Shown here: piece by piece, positions 54,243 through 63,595 of the stretch
How positions within the stretch are numbered: the first letter of the stretch is position 1
Layout: every line of letters starts with the position of its first letter
Source of the DNA: Hormiphora californensis
Taxonomy: Eukaryota; Ctenophora; Tentaculata; Cydippida; Pleurobrachiidae
Reading direction: 5' to 3'
DNA length: 64,000 nt
Assembly (NCBI GenBank): GCA_020137815.1
Contig: CM035357.1
Location: 1,074,974-1,138,973 of the forward strand
The notes under the pieces: model-generated
The model's input: only the letters and a program-made list of their open reading frames with translations
Database searches by the model: none
What the model was told of the DNA's origin: nothing
Translations under genes and position numbers: made by a program

Positions 54243-54419
54243 ATGGCCATAAAGATTGTCATGGACCACGGCTCCTACATTGGAAAGAGGGACAATGAGC
54301 ATGATGCGAAGAAGTCCGATGACATTTCATTTATTCCCATCATAGCATACATTACCATGGGCTTAGTACTTCTCTTTGGATTGTCAGCAGCCTTATTTGT
54401 AAGTGGAATTGTAGAATAA
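54243..54419 (+). CDS. 58-residue single-pass membrane protein
   Basis: MAIKIVMDHGSYIGKRDNEH, DAKKSDDISFIPIIAYITMG, LVLLFGLSAALFVSGIVE then TAA. A charged N-terminal half and a C-terminal transmembrane helix of about 24 residues. Complete with its own ATG. Small membrane proteins of this type are common in virus-like elements. No family recognised. Confidence 0.55.
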   Translation: MAIKIVMDHGSYIGKRDNEHDAKKSDDISFIPIIAYITMGLVLLFGLSAALFVSGIVE

Positions 54420-55140
54420 ATGGAGAAATGCTGTTCGGCAAAAGCAGTCCTTTAACACCATCCCTTTACGACAAAGTTTACAAAATGATTTTTGAGAGAT
54501 TTGGCGATAAGTTAGGTAATATAATCTGAAGATTGGTTTTATCCATGAAACGTTCGTAACACAGAAAATTCGTTTTCTTGGCAACATTAATTATAGATAA
54601 ATATTGGAGAATAGTTAAGGATATAAAATAGTTGCCGCCGTGACAAGGTGGTGTGGGCAGAGTAAGGCACATAGGAAGAGACAGTGTTTGACGTAGAACC
54701 TGAAACGAAACATTTTCATAGAAACCCCGAAAGGTAAAATGCAGTCGCTGGCCATTGCTGAAGTGGAAAAGAAATGTAAGGTGGCTGTGGTATTCCTGAA
54801 CCATGATAGATACATCGAAGCCATATATCCTCGAACATCATCAACAATGATTACAGCATTGTCACAATAATGAAAAGCAACGGGCAGATTTACCTAGCAA
54901 AACTGAAAGGGCTTTGTCGTGTCGACTCGACATGCCCAAGTCTTGAGTTGAATAAGCTGATTTATTATGTTATAGTTATAGCAAACCCGTTGATGGATGG
55001 ATAATTATTGATCCATCAAACAGTTCTTATATTACTTATTTTAAAATTTAGTAACACATGGTATATCACAGGTGAGTTCAACACCGTTCGCCGGATCGAC
55101 CAACTCACAGGTTGTGAGAACAACACTTGCGAAGAGTTAT
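54420..55140. other. Stretch without convincing gene
   Basis: Scattered open frames on both strands lack protein-like composition. A short hairpin (TTGATGGATG/CATCCATCAA type, about 54,990-55,018) precedes AT-rich sequence. Confidence 0.35.
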
Positions 55141-55149
55141 TGACATTGA

Positions 55150-55305
55150 AGAACATGCTCTGACAGAAAGAAACCTAGATGCATTCTAGATGCTGGGCCT
55201 TCCTCATCACAGGTTGTGAGGAAAACTCTTGGGGAAAGGTTAGGCAAAAACATTGTGAAAAGAAATCTGGAAGCGGAGGCCTATAGGGTCATAGAGGACC
55301 AATAA
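55150..55305 (+). pseudogene. Repeat-containing open frame
   Basis: Ends in LDAGPSSSQVVRKTLGERLG, KNIVKRNLEAEAYRVIEDQ. A related segment just upstream (AGSTNSQVVRTTLAKS, about 55,095-55,140) shows an internal duplication. Frames are interrupted. Confidence 0.35.
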
Positions 55306-55386
55306 GCCGAATTTTATTATTTTGCATTACATAATTGAAGTACAGACGTCATATACTTAGTACAATATATTTGATTTATTATGTTA

Positions 55387-55527
55387 CAGTCGAACCCCGA
55401 TTTACCGAGAGGACAAACTTCCCCCGATATAGAAAGTAAACAGTATTTGACTCCGATATACCAGACACCCCGATATACCAAGCAAAACCCTCTCCCCCGA
55501 CCATCCCGATAAATCGGGGTCCGACTG
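55387..55527. mobile_element. Pogo/Tc1-like MITE, nearly complete
   Basis: Begins TA-CAGTCGAACCCCGATTTACC and ends GGGGTCCGACTG, with terminal complementarity of ~20 bp and internal CCGATATACC repeats. 141 bp, no coding capacity. It sits where the first exon of the PEF-repeat gene copy 1 would be expected. Confidence 0.75.
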
Positions 55528-55708
55528 CTATATCATTTTCCCACCCTAGGAACCTGAGTCACACCTTGTATGAACAATACCGACCCGGAAGGGCTATTCC
55601 CACTAAAAAGCTTTGCCCTTCTTCCAGCCGGGGGAGGGGACATCCTCGTATTAATTTGAAATCCACATTTTTTTCCTTCCTAATTTCTAACATGATTCTC
55701 TTCCTTAG

Positions 55709-55857
55709 AGAGAAACGAACCCGAAAGAGTCCCTGAGATCGCTGAGTTCCCGGAGATCGCGGAGTTCCCTGACCTGCCTGAGGTCCCAGAGTCAGATGGA
55801 GAAGCCCCCACGATTGCTGCTACACCGCTTTTTATTCCTGCGTGTGAACTTTTATGA
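55709..55857 (+). pseudogene. PEF-repeat gene copy 1, second exon only
   Basis: After TTCCTTAG: ERNEPERVPEIAEFPEIAEF, PDLPEVPESDGEAPTIAATP then a stop. The intron end (TTCTAACATGATTCTCTTCC) is the same as in copies 2 and 3. No first exon was found; a MITE lies upstream. Confidence 0.55.
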
Positions 55858-56102
55858 AATTTTAGAGTTGTTTGCGGAGGAAAATGAATATTCGTCCTTT
55901 GTTCTCACACTCTCTCCCAACCTCTCCCGTATTTTGTCAGCATGTTATTGTGTGTGTTATTGTGTGTGTTCTCCAATCTCTATGCTTCTCCGGTTAGTTT
56001 AACATTTTCACTGCATGGTTTTTGAAAACTTTTAGATAACTAAGATGTTAGTAATTCTATAATTAATATCTTTTTCCACAGTGTTGTGTTGTTGACACTA
56101 CA

Positions 56103-56527
56103 ATGTCTACTGAGGAAGCTGAGATACTGAAAGTGACATACTGTTCTAAGACGCTCCACGTTACCGGGATGACTGGTGTGATGACTGTGGCACCCTGCGG
56201 TAAGTTGAGAAATGGGGTGGGGGGAGGGGGCATCCTCGTATTAATTCGAACTCCACATTTTTTTCTTCCTAATTTCTAACATGATTCTCTTCCTTAGAGA
56301 GTAACGAACTGGAAGACGAGTTCCCTGTCCCTGAGTTCCCTGCCCCTGAGTTCGACATGCCTGAGGTCCACGTCCCTGAGTTCAACATGCCTGAGGACCA
56401 CGTCCCTGAGTTCGACATGCCTGAGTTCGACATGCCTGAGGTTTCTGGAGAATACTGGTCGGACGCGGACGCAGAGCTCCCTCCTATTGAACAATCGAAC
56501 GGAATAGGACATTACTGGGTAGTTTAA
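56103..56527 (+). CDS. PEF-repeat gene copy 2, intact, two exons
   Basis: Exon 1 (56,103-56,199) encodes MSTEEAEILKVTYCSKTLHV, TGMTGVMTVAPC, donor GTAAGT. Exon 2 (56,298-56,527) starts in the matching phase and encodes ESNELEDEFPVPEFPAPEFD, then repeated PE-[FVD]-[DHN]-[MV] units and an end SDADAELPPIEQSNGIGHYW. Total 108 residues, very acidic, with about seven 5-residue repeats. No signal or membrane segment. The function is unknown; acidic Pro-rich repeats suggest a disordered interaction or activation region. Confidence 0.65.
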
Positions 56528-56626
56528 CATTTTCACTGCATGGTTTTTGAAAACTTTTAGATAACTAAGATGTTAGTAATTCTATAATTAATATCTTTTT
56601 CCACAGTGTTGTGTTGTTGATAATAC

Positions 56627-56985
56627 AATGACTACTGAAGAATCTGAGCTACTAAAAGTTACGATCTGTACTAAGGTCTAAGACCCTCCACATCACCGGC
56701 ATGACCGGGTCTATGACAGTGACACCCTGCAGTAAGTTGAGAAATGGGGTGGGGGCCGGGAGGGGACATCCTCGTATTAATTTGAAATCCACATTTTTTT
56801 CTTCCTAATTTCTAACATGATTCTCTTCCTTAGAGAGAAACGATCCCGAAAGAGTCCCTGAGAGTTCCCGGAGATCGCGGAGTTCCCTGACCTGCCTGAG
56901 GTCCCAGAGTCAGATGGAGAAGCCCCCACGATTGCTGGTAAATACTGGACCTACACAACAGAGCTCCCTCACGTCCCTATCGAAT
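56627..56985 (+). pseudogene. PEF-repeat gene copy 3, two exons, frameshifted
   Basis: Exon 1 (56,627-56,731) begins MTTEESELLKVTICTK and is broken by an insertion duplicating CTAAG. Exon 2 (from 56,834) begins ERNDPERVPE and shifts frame after a deletion. Introns and flanks match copies 1 and 2. Confidence 0.6.
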
Positions 56986-56999
56986 AGCCTTTTAATTCC

Positions 57000-57700
57000 G
57001 TATGGGCTGTCAAGTGTCGTTGATATCAGGATTGTGAATGTGATCCTAAATTGACAATTAAAATGATGAACCTCATAATATATGGGTTTACTGTTGAGAA
57101 AGCCAAGGACAAACCACAGGTACTTGGAAGATATAAATAATTGAAGAACCAATTATTATTATAATTGATATCAGAATTATATGTTATATTTAGCTGTATA
57201 ATGAACTTTCATATATAGTGGAGAATCCGATGAGCGAAGAATTATATCAAATAAACAAATATATTACCTCCCTCCTGAAGATAATAATGTTTACTAATAA
57301 TCATAATATATGTATTATGTATAACCATATGTTGATAATTCTGTACTAGAAAAAGTAGAGGAGCCCGCTGGTTGAAATCACAACGAGGTTCCAGGAAAGA
57401 AGCAGGAATGACTCACCTCAGTAAGTGGAACCAAAAGGGTTGCAGGAACCCCTGAGACATGTGGAGTGAAGACGAAGTTAGGTAACAAACACAGGTCATA
57501 CAATCCTTACTATGACCCATATCATCACGACAGCAAAATTACTCAATAGTTAGAGAACATATAGTATAAATTTCAGATTCCCCCCTCCGAACAATTATAG
57601 GTGCCGGGTAGTCGCATGATCACCGGCTGTACGAGCATTCGGAGTCTGAGATCCACAATATGGATATAATGAATGGAACCATGCATCTACTGATGAATGT
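57000..57700. other. AT-rich stretch, no gene recognised
   Basis: Long AT-rich runs (for example about 57,120-57,340) and no convincing reading frame. Confidence 0.4.
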
Positions 57701-57709
57701 CTTATCTAC

Positions 57710-58039
57710 ATGAAACAGCACTGTGATCGAAACCACCCACGTAATTACTGGACCACACCAGTAGCTAGAGAAGACGGAGAGAGAAAGAGAGATTATATCG
57801 AGTTTATCTTGTTCATTCTACCCCGGAAATGGATTTACAATGTTACTGGGTTGCACACCACTCCTGTAACAACACCAGCAGCTAGAGAAGACGGAGACCT
57901 GCTTATGGTGAAGCCGTACTCCTATAATTTACGCATGCACAACGGATTGAGTACATACACTAGTTATCACATTAATTTTTTACAATATTTCCGACTGCAA
58001 AATAATTTTCCGGAAACTAAAGCTAGCAGATCAGAATAG
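57710..58039 (+). CDS. Unidentified open frame with internal repeat
   Basis: MKQHCDRNHPRNYWTTPVAR, EDGERKRDYIEFILFILPRK, WIYNVTGLHTTPVTTPAARE, DGDLLMVKPYSYNLRMHNGL. The segment TTPVAREDGE is repeated as TTPAAREDGD. 109 residues, open from ATG to stop. Family unknown. Confidence 0.45.
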   Translation: MKQHCDRNHPRNYWTTPVAREDGERKRDYIEFILFILPRKWIYNVTGLHTTPVTTPAAREDGDLLMVKPYSYNLRMHNGLSTYTSYHINFLQYFRLQNNFPETKASRSE

Positions 58040-58260
58040 TACATTCCCGAGGCTAACGTCTTTTGAAATGTACCTATTAATACAGTTAGCTCAATGTTTA
58101 AAACTTATCATGATACAGTCCTATTTAATAATGCATCCTCCACCACCGCAGTTATATCAGGTGCGAGTTCAGAGGTGGGGAACTGATCCACTAACGGCAG
58201 TGTCCACGAAAAGACCACCACCCCCGGAGACTATCGCTTTCAGGAGAATGGGCAGGGATA

Positions 58261-59175
58261 TTAGGTTGTCCAGTAAATATTTTCGTTTGGTGTTTATTAG
58301 GAAAATGGTTTGAGATAGAGCAAAATGGACTTCACCACAGTTTTTCTCACGTGATTTTGGATCGGAATATCATGCCTGATATCGGTATATAGTTTTTCTG
58401 GGGTGCCAGCAAGCTATTTTCTCTACCCCACTGTTGTTGCCGCTGCACGGGGTCACCAAAGTTTTTTAAACGCTTCCCTAAGAAAACTGGTACAGTCTTT
58501 TTAGCTCCAATGGTGCTTAATCGATAGCAAATCGTCCAAGGATAAAATGTATACGCGATTTGGGTCTCTACGCGTTCGATATTAACCACTAGAACAGTAA
58601 ATGTAACATCAAAAATCGAAAAAGCGCAAAAAAATCTGGCCTGTTTTACGGGTGTGTTCGAAAACGTCAATAACTCACTTTTTAAGTCAACCAATCACAT
58701 AATTGGGTTCACTACGTCGTAGAACTGACTTAAAACTATCTTTTACTGCAGAGTTTTTGATTATGAGCCAATCCTGGTGAGACCCGGAAGTGAAAGTTTC
58801 TATTTTGACCAAAACTTTTTGGAGGCCCATTGCTCAGTGACAAAATAAAGATAGAATATTTTATTACATCGTAAACGATAGATAATTGTCCAATGAACAA
58901 GCTTGATGCAACAAAACATCACTCAGGTACCATTTTTAGGAAGTACAGCAGCTTTAGTACTAAAACTCGAAAATCGCGATTTTTCATATGCAGCAGCATC
59001 AAGAGTGGTGTAGAGTAAATAGCCTGGTGGGAACCGAGAACAGCCAAATACCGATATCAGGCATGATATTCCGATCCAAAATCGCGTGAGAAAAACTGTG
59101 GTAAAGTCCATTTTGCTCTATCTCAAACCATTTTCCCAATAAAAGCCAAACGAAAATATTTACTGGACAACCTAA
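58261..59175. mobile_element. Mariner-type non-autonomous element
   Basis: 915 bp with termini TTAGGTTGTCCAGTAAATAT and its complement, inside TA dinucleotides (58,259-58,260 and 59,176-59,177). Complementarity extends ~130 bp. TTAGGTTG ends and TA duplication are typical of mariner elements. No transposase frame was found, so it is mobilisable at most. It splits a duplicated host segment (CTCAATGTTTAAAACTTATC on both sides). Confidence 0.82.
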
Positions 59176-59552
59176 TATGTTGGACACTTGGGATGAAAAT
59201 GGGGTATACCCCATCGAGAAGTTAAAAGATGAAGGATATTTGGCTCAATGTTTAAAACTTATCATGATGCAGGATACAGTCCTATTTAATGACAGTGCAC
59301 TATATTATACAGTGGTTTATCATTTATTCATATTATATATACCGGTTTATCATTGTAGAGATGAATCAGCGAATTTTAATAGATAATTTAAATCCTCCCT
59401 AATATGATACTTTTGACTAATTCATTATCAAAATATTGTCGGGCTACGGAGGTATGGGGGATTCCTACGATTTCGTCGGGCTGAAGATATATATGGTCTA
59501 TAGCTATTGGGGTATGCTATTATCGATACACGAATCAGTATGACGTATTAAT

Positions 59553-59813
59553 ATGTGTGGGTTCCAGTACCCCCGCCAGAACTGGAAAGGTCTAGCAGAA
59601 AGACATAAAATTTTTGAGAAGTACCCCAATTCTCGGGATGCAGTGGTTAAAAAGAACATAAGCTACATGACAATATATCCACGGATCAACTCAAGTTTCT
59701 GGACATGGTTTTCTAAATTGCCACTGATCACCCACATGGGGGAGCACGATCTGTTGGGAAAGTGTTTGGGATGGAACCCGGTCAGGTGCCACGAGATTAG
59801 CCACTATGGTTAG
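59553..59813 (+). pseudogene. Duplicated fragment of the family B polymerase gene
   Basis: Encodes MCGFQYPRQNWKGLAERHKI, FEKYPNSRD joined directly to AVVKKNISYMTI, then a frame change. The VVKKNISYMTI block is the same as at 60,455-60,500, and the first part is the same as 60,046-60,130. It is a shortened, frameshifted copy of 60,046-60,660. Confidence 0.6.
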
Positions 59814-60213
59814 GTCCCCCAGCTAATGGTGCAGCTGGCACCCTCTCCATCTCTTCTCTTCGCTGATCCCCCGATCTCTTCCGCCAAAGGCAGATTATTA
59901 AAAGCATGAACCCAGCTAGTAAAAACAATCCCACTGCAACCACAAGGCTACCCGGTAGTAACCCAGAGGAAGGACTATCAGTATAATCAGTATAATCAGT
60001 ATAATCAGTATAATCAGTATAATCAGTATAATCAGTATAATATGTGTGGGTTCCAGTACACCCGCCAGAACTGGAAACGTCTTGCAGAGAGACATAAACT
60101 TTTTGAGAAGTACCCCTCTTCTCGGGCATGAGCTTGTTTCGATATCCGTGTGCTCCAATGTTCCCGGCTACATGGATCCTAAGTGCTTTGTCTTGGAATC
60201 TGCATGTGGACAA
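59797..60213 (-). CDS. Type I membrane protein with YTD repeats
   Basis: 138 codons. The ectodomain includes GTSQKVYVSLQDVSSSGGCT, then a 7-fold Tyr-Thr-Asp repeat encoded by a 9-bp tandem repeat, a transmembrane segment (GSLVVAVGLFLLAGFMLLII) and a basic stop-transfer (WRKR) with a ~25-residue tail. The first ~55 codons lie antisense to polymerase-like sequence and may be fortuitous; the part from the repeat to the tail is convincing. Confidence 0.5.
   Translation of the reverse strand: MSTCRFQDKALRIHVAGNIGAHGYRNKLMPEKRGTSQKVYVSLQDVSSSGGCTGTHTYYTDYTDYTDYTDYTDYTDYTDSPSSGLLPGSLVVAVGLFLLAGFMLLIICLWRKRSGDQRREEMERVPAAPLAGGPNHSG
59978..60040. repeat. TCAGTATAA 9-bp tandem repeat, 7 copies
   Basis: Seven exact copies of a 9-bp unit, which read in frame on the minus strand as Tyr-Thr-Asp. 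Confidence 0.95.
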
Positions 60214-60661
60214 AAGCAGCTCGTGGAAGATTTCTTGAAGTATCTCACAGCCATCAGTCAGACTGCCGCCGCTCTAATGGAGGATCGCTACAAAGAATAC
60301 GGAATTGATAAAAAGCTATTTGTTTGGGCTGACAAACGTTTGACGCAGCAGTGGGAACAACAGCAGTAGGAACAACAGATCCTTCAACGGAGCAAAGTAC
60401 GATATCAACGTGTTGAGACAGCACATGTTCCCCATTTTGTCAGCACAGGATGCTGTCAAGTTTGTGGTTAAAAAGAACATAAGCTACATGACAATATCAA
60501 CGGATCAACTCAAGTTTCTGGACATGGTTTTTTTCTACATTGCCACTGGAAATAGTCTTGATAAGTTCACAAAAGCGTATGGGGCAAGACAAAGGAAATC
60601 ATTCTTCCCTTACGAGTACCCTGATTCTTTTAAAAAGCTGCAGGTATACTATATGTATTGA
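60130..60661 (+). pseudogene. Protein-primed family B DNA polymerase fragment
   Basis: The first open segment (to a TAG at 60,367) contains SNVPGYMDPKCFVLESACGQ, KQLVEDFLKYLTAISQTAAA. The second, shifted one has FNGAKYDINVL (Exo II motif of the 3'-5' exonuclease), VVKKNISYMTISTDQLKFLD (Exo region) and SLDKFTKAYGARQRKSFFPY with EYPDSFKKLQ, the conserved block after the exonuclease domain in DNA_pol_B_2 proteins. It then meets GTATAC, a possible donor, or a stop. The polymerase palm motifs are absent from the window. This family is found in Polinton/Maverick elements, adintoviruses and linear plasmids, where it replicates DNA using a terminal protein primer. Confidence 0.75.
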
Positions 60662-61020
60662 CGTGTTATAAATATATCTCTCTTATAAACATTATTTTAA
60701 ACAATTTCCCAACATGTTGACAGACACTGTAAAGTGTCTTTCAAAAGGATTAAACTCAATTACTTAGTGTTTCATTATATATTTCATCTTTTCCAAGGTA
60801 TTCTTTTCATCTTTTCTTTTTCAATTTTTCATCTTTTCTTTTCAACGTTTCATCTTTTAAACATATTATATCGAGTATTTCATGTGACAGTTTCAACATC
60901 TTTTCAGCATCCAGCACTTTATATAAAGTTCAAGGGGTGTTTCGGTACATCTTATCTTTGTCATGTATCATTTCATTTTTTCTTTTAGTGTTTTATCTTT
61001 TAAAATAACTAGACCTTTTG
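60662..61020. other. Low-complexity TTTTC-rich stretch
   Basis: Repeated TTTCATCTTTT motifs (about 60,770-61,005) give an apparent Phe/His-rich frame. No gene supported. Confidence 0.5.
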
Positions 61021-61024
61021 GGGT

Positions 61025-61095
61025 AAGACCGCTCTCACTACACAACCTCACGTAGTCGCACCGGGCCTTCGGATCGGTGCGGAGAGGACGGTCTT
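61025..61095. ncRNA. Perfect three-way-junction RNA fold (candidate)
   Basis: The stem AAGACCG/CGGTCTT continues as CTCTC/GAGAG (with a two-base GA bulge) into a junction with no unpaired bases. Arm 1 is ACTAC/GTAGT with a 10-nt loop. Arm 2 is CGCACCG/CGGTGCG topped by a C(UUCG)G tetraloop. All 71 nt are accounted for. No known class (tRNA, hammerhead, twister) fits. It may be an RNA gene, a 5' element of the frame at 61,177, or a cruciform DNA site. Confidence 0.55.
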
Positions 61096-61176
61096 GTATG
61101 AGACAATACAGATGTTAGCGGGACCGGTGATAAGCAGACCGAAGTACAGTACAGGTCTCTTCCCAGTGGAACAAAT

Positions 61177-61377
61177 ATGCAGAAAATCAGGGCAGTAGCG
61201 GACCTCATACAAACAGAAGGCGAGGAGACCTACTTCCAGACGATAGACTATGTGAAAAAGAACCGGGCCAAACTACGATCAGGGCCCAGGATAATAGATC
61301 GTCTGCCAGAGAACCTGAGATGTGACCCGAAGAAAGGCCCTGTACAGCAGATCAAAGGACTAGTGATTATTATATAG
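61177..61377 (+). CDS. Small basic open frame
   Basis: MQKIRAVADLIQTEGEETYF, QTIDYVKKNRAKLRSGPRII, DRLPENLRCDPKKGPVQQIK, GLVIII. 66 residues, helical and protein-like, about 80 bp downstream of the junction fold. Family unknown. Confidence 0.5.
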   Translation: MQKIRAVADLIQTEGEETYFQTIDYVKKNRAKLRSGPRIIDRLPENLRCDPKKGPVQQIKGLVIII

Positions 61378-61542
61378 TACGCTGCATTAGAGTGCCGCGC
61401 TGAGCGCTCTGTTTATCCTTATTTTATGATCAAGAAGAATCTTACTTTTTATATATTCACTTCTAGTTTTATCCACAACCAACGTGTTTGATCCTTTGAA
61501 CCTTGCAACCTATATCAACTAGGTCAACGAGTGAGGTCGATG

Positions 61543-61659
61543 GCTGTTGGGGTGGCGGAAACGCTGAAGATCTATACAGGAGGTAATGAACTGGACGTGC
61601 TTGACGAGGCCTGGCATGTACTGAGGTTATTCCGGAGCCTCCCAGTGAACAAATAGCTA
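61543..61659 (+). CDS. 38-residue open frame
   Basis: MAVGVAETLKIYTGGNELDV, LDEAWHVLRLFRSLPVNK then TAG. Compact and protein-like. The frame is open about 30 codons upstream, so it may be a 3' exon. Confidence 0.4.
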
Positions 61660-61675
61660 CGTAAAAACTATATAA

Positions 61676-61815
61676 TACTACCAATTCGGAGTATTTCTGC
61701 ATCCCCACAATACAGTTCGTGTTGCTGGGCGAGATTTCATATCAACTATCCAATGCTACCAATTCGGAGTTTTTCCCTCATCCCCACAATACAGTTCGTG
61801 TTGCTGGGCGAGACT
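61676..61815. repeat. Tandem duplication of ~65 bp
   Basis: CTACCAATTCGGAGT, CATCCCCACAATACAGTTCG and TGTTGCTGGGCGAGA occur twice in the same order. Confidence 0.85.
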
Positions 61816-61902
61816 TGTCATCATCTACCAACCATCCCGTCCAAGAATATCGGACCAAGTAACAGCAACTAATAACCATCCTTACTACGACCTTCATTTG
61901 TT

Positions 61903-62028
61903 ATGATAGGGGATCGCATTCCAGTTGGAGTAACCCATCCTCATTTTTCAGATGTAACACTACTGAGTGAGGTACTAGAGAATCTACCTGAGAAGCAGCT
62001 AAAGCAACTAAGCCGCCTTGTCTTCTGA
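61903..62028 (+). CDS. 41-residue open frame
   Basis: MIGDRIPVGVTHPHFSDVTL, LSEVLENLPEKQLKQLSRLV F then TGA. The Leu-rich second half is predicted helical. A TTTTTCAG acceptor-like site lies inside, so the 3' part could be an exon. Confidence 0.35.
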   Translation: MIGDRIPVGVTHPHFSDVTLLSEVLENLPEKQLKQLSRLVF

Positions 62029-62331
62029 CAGAAGATAATCAAGCTGCGATTATTATAGTACGTGTACAATCTCTATTATGAATAAACGTTATGATGGTCA
62101 TTTGAGGTAGTTAATTATATCTTGTATTGTATCTTGGATTATGTCTTATACCAACGGCAAAATTAAAATTAAAGTTTTCGAGATTTCGAAATCGAATACA
62201 AGTCTCCTAAAGTGATAATCCTCCAGTAGCAGCATCAGCTGTGCTATGCTGTTCCAGGGGATCTGAGCAGGATATAAGTTTGGATATCATTATTATTACC
62301 AGATGTTATCGTATATCAGTAATAATTATAG

Positions 62332-62601
62332 TTAAATAAGAAACAAGTATAACCCCAGCCCTTGCTCCATCTTGGGCTTCAGCATTTTCATTTTGGAGAT
62401 GTCCTCTCTACCAATGTACGAGGAATCCCAGAGAGAGGGCCTCTCTATCCATATCCAATCTGGGTGGTATGGGTTACCGAGTGGCTTGCCCGAGTACGTG
62501 CCGGCTCTGTCCATATACATAATGAAAGATGGTTTATTGGATCTCATATCTTTTGCCATTGCTTTCGACTTCTCTTTCTCGCTCATATGTATAGTGGACA
62601 A
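62332..62601 (-). CDS. Unidentified minus-strand open frame
   Basis: MSTIHMSEKEKSKAMAKDMR, SNKPSFIMYMDRAGTYSGKP, LGNPYHPDWIWIERPSLWDS, SYIGREDISKMKMLKPKMEQ. 89 residues, well balanced, Trp-containing. The sequence encoding its last ~12 codons and the 3' flank recurs at 63,782-63,832. Family unknown. Confidence 0.5.
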   Translation of the reverse strand: MSTIHMSEKEKSKAMAKDMRSNKPSFIMYMDRAGTYSGKPLGNPYHPDWIWIERPSLWDSSYIGREDISKMKMLKPKMEQGLGLYLFLI

Positions 62602-62916
62602 ACACGCAATGTAATTTCTCTCACTCTTGTATGGTAGTCGAATACCCGTTGTAGAAAAAGGCCTGATGAGCGATAGTCAAATGTCCATCATTATTATTAC
62701 CAGATGGACATGATCATAAAGTCGGGACATTTTTGAGAATTTATATGTAATCGTATATCTAATTACGTTTAATTTGTTCCAAATACCCTCACGGGGCTGG
62801 GACAGCCTCGACGAAAAAGAAGAAAAGAAGTAAAGCTGGGCCGTGCATAGCTTCCGAATTAGTTTATTATATCTTGTATCCAATCTGACAGTTTCTAATT
62901 CTTAACGACCAAACCA

Positions 62917-63595
62917 ATGTGTTTAGTACTTCGTACGGTCTACCAATTGCCAAGAGCTCCCTCAGAATTGGGAGACGCCATTGTCTATCTTCCAGGTAGT
63001 ATAACACAGTTCAGTTTTATATTCATTCATAAATCGAAAGTTTCTAAACAATTGTTGTACAACTGTTTTTTACAGTGGGTCCCGGTACACGACAGATTCA
63101 ACCGATGAGGAGCCAAAGAAGTTCCTGGACAAGTTTGTAGAGAAGATGGACAGCTATTGGTTCAGCAACAGCCACTGGGAGAGGATCCACCAGGGAAACG
63201 TCCCATGTTGAGGGATTCCAGAATCTGACAAGGTTCCTCAACTTGATTGCGGTGAGCACGGGAGTGGGTCTGCATCATGTTGGGCCGACGGAAGTCTCAT
63301 TCCAGTTTAAGACTGATTTTCACCTCCCCACTCTCAACAATTTGTTGATGTTAAGGGCACAACTTTACGGAGGGAGATATTGAGGCTCTGATGGGTAGGA
63401 TCAAGGAGACCGGAACTGCTGGGAGACTCAAGTTGTGAAGAGGTTTTTGGTCGCTTGGGGAGTTGTCGAGAGCTACGGCTCAGTGGTAGATCGGGGAAAT
63501 TTCCTGAGGTACTGCGGCAACAGCAAGAATCAGGACCGGGTGTACCAGATGGAGCTAACAGCTGCTCCAGATTTCTATGTACTTATACATTGATT
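62917..63595 (+). pseudogene. Frameshifted gene of unknown family
   Basis: Successive frames read as one protein: MCLVLRTVYQLPRAPSELGD (62,917, donor GTAGTA), then from 63,066 TTDSTDEEPKKFLDKFVEKM, a shift near 63,210, VEGFQNLTRFLNLIAVSTGV, GLHHVGPTEVSFQFKTDFHL, PTLNNLLMLRAQLYGGRY, a stop, EALMGRIKETGTAGRLKL, another shift near 63,438, and VKRFLVAWGVVESYGSVVDR to CGNSKNQDRVYQMELTAAPD. About 200 residues, no recognised domain. At least three disruptions indicate decay. Confidence 0.55.

Noticed and set aside
60734-60988. Phe-rich frame after the polymerase fragment
   Set aside because: Arises from repeated TTTCATCTTTT motifs and has no gene-like features.
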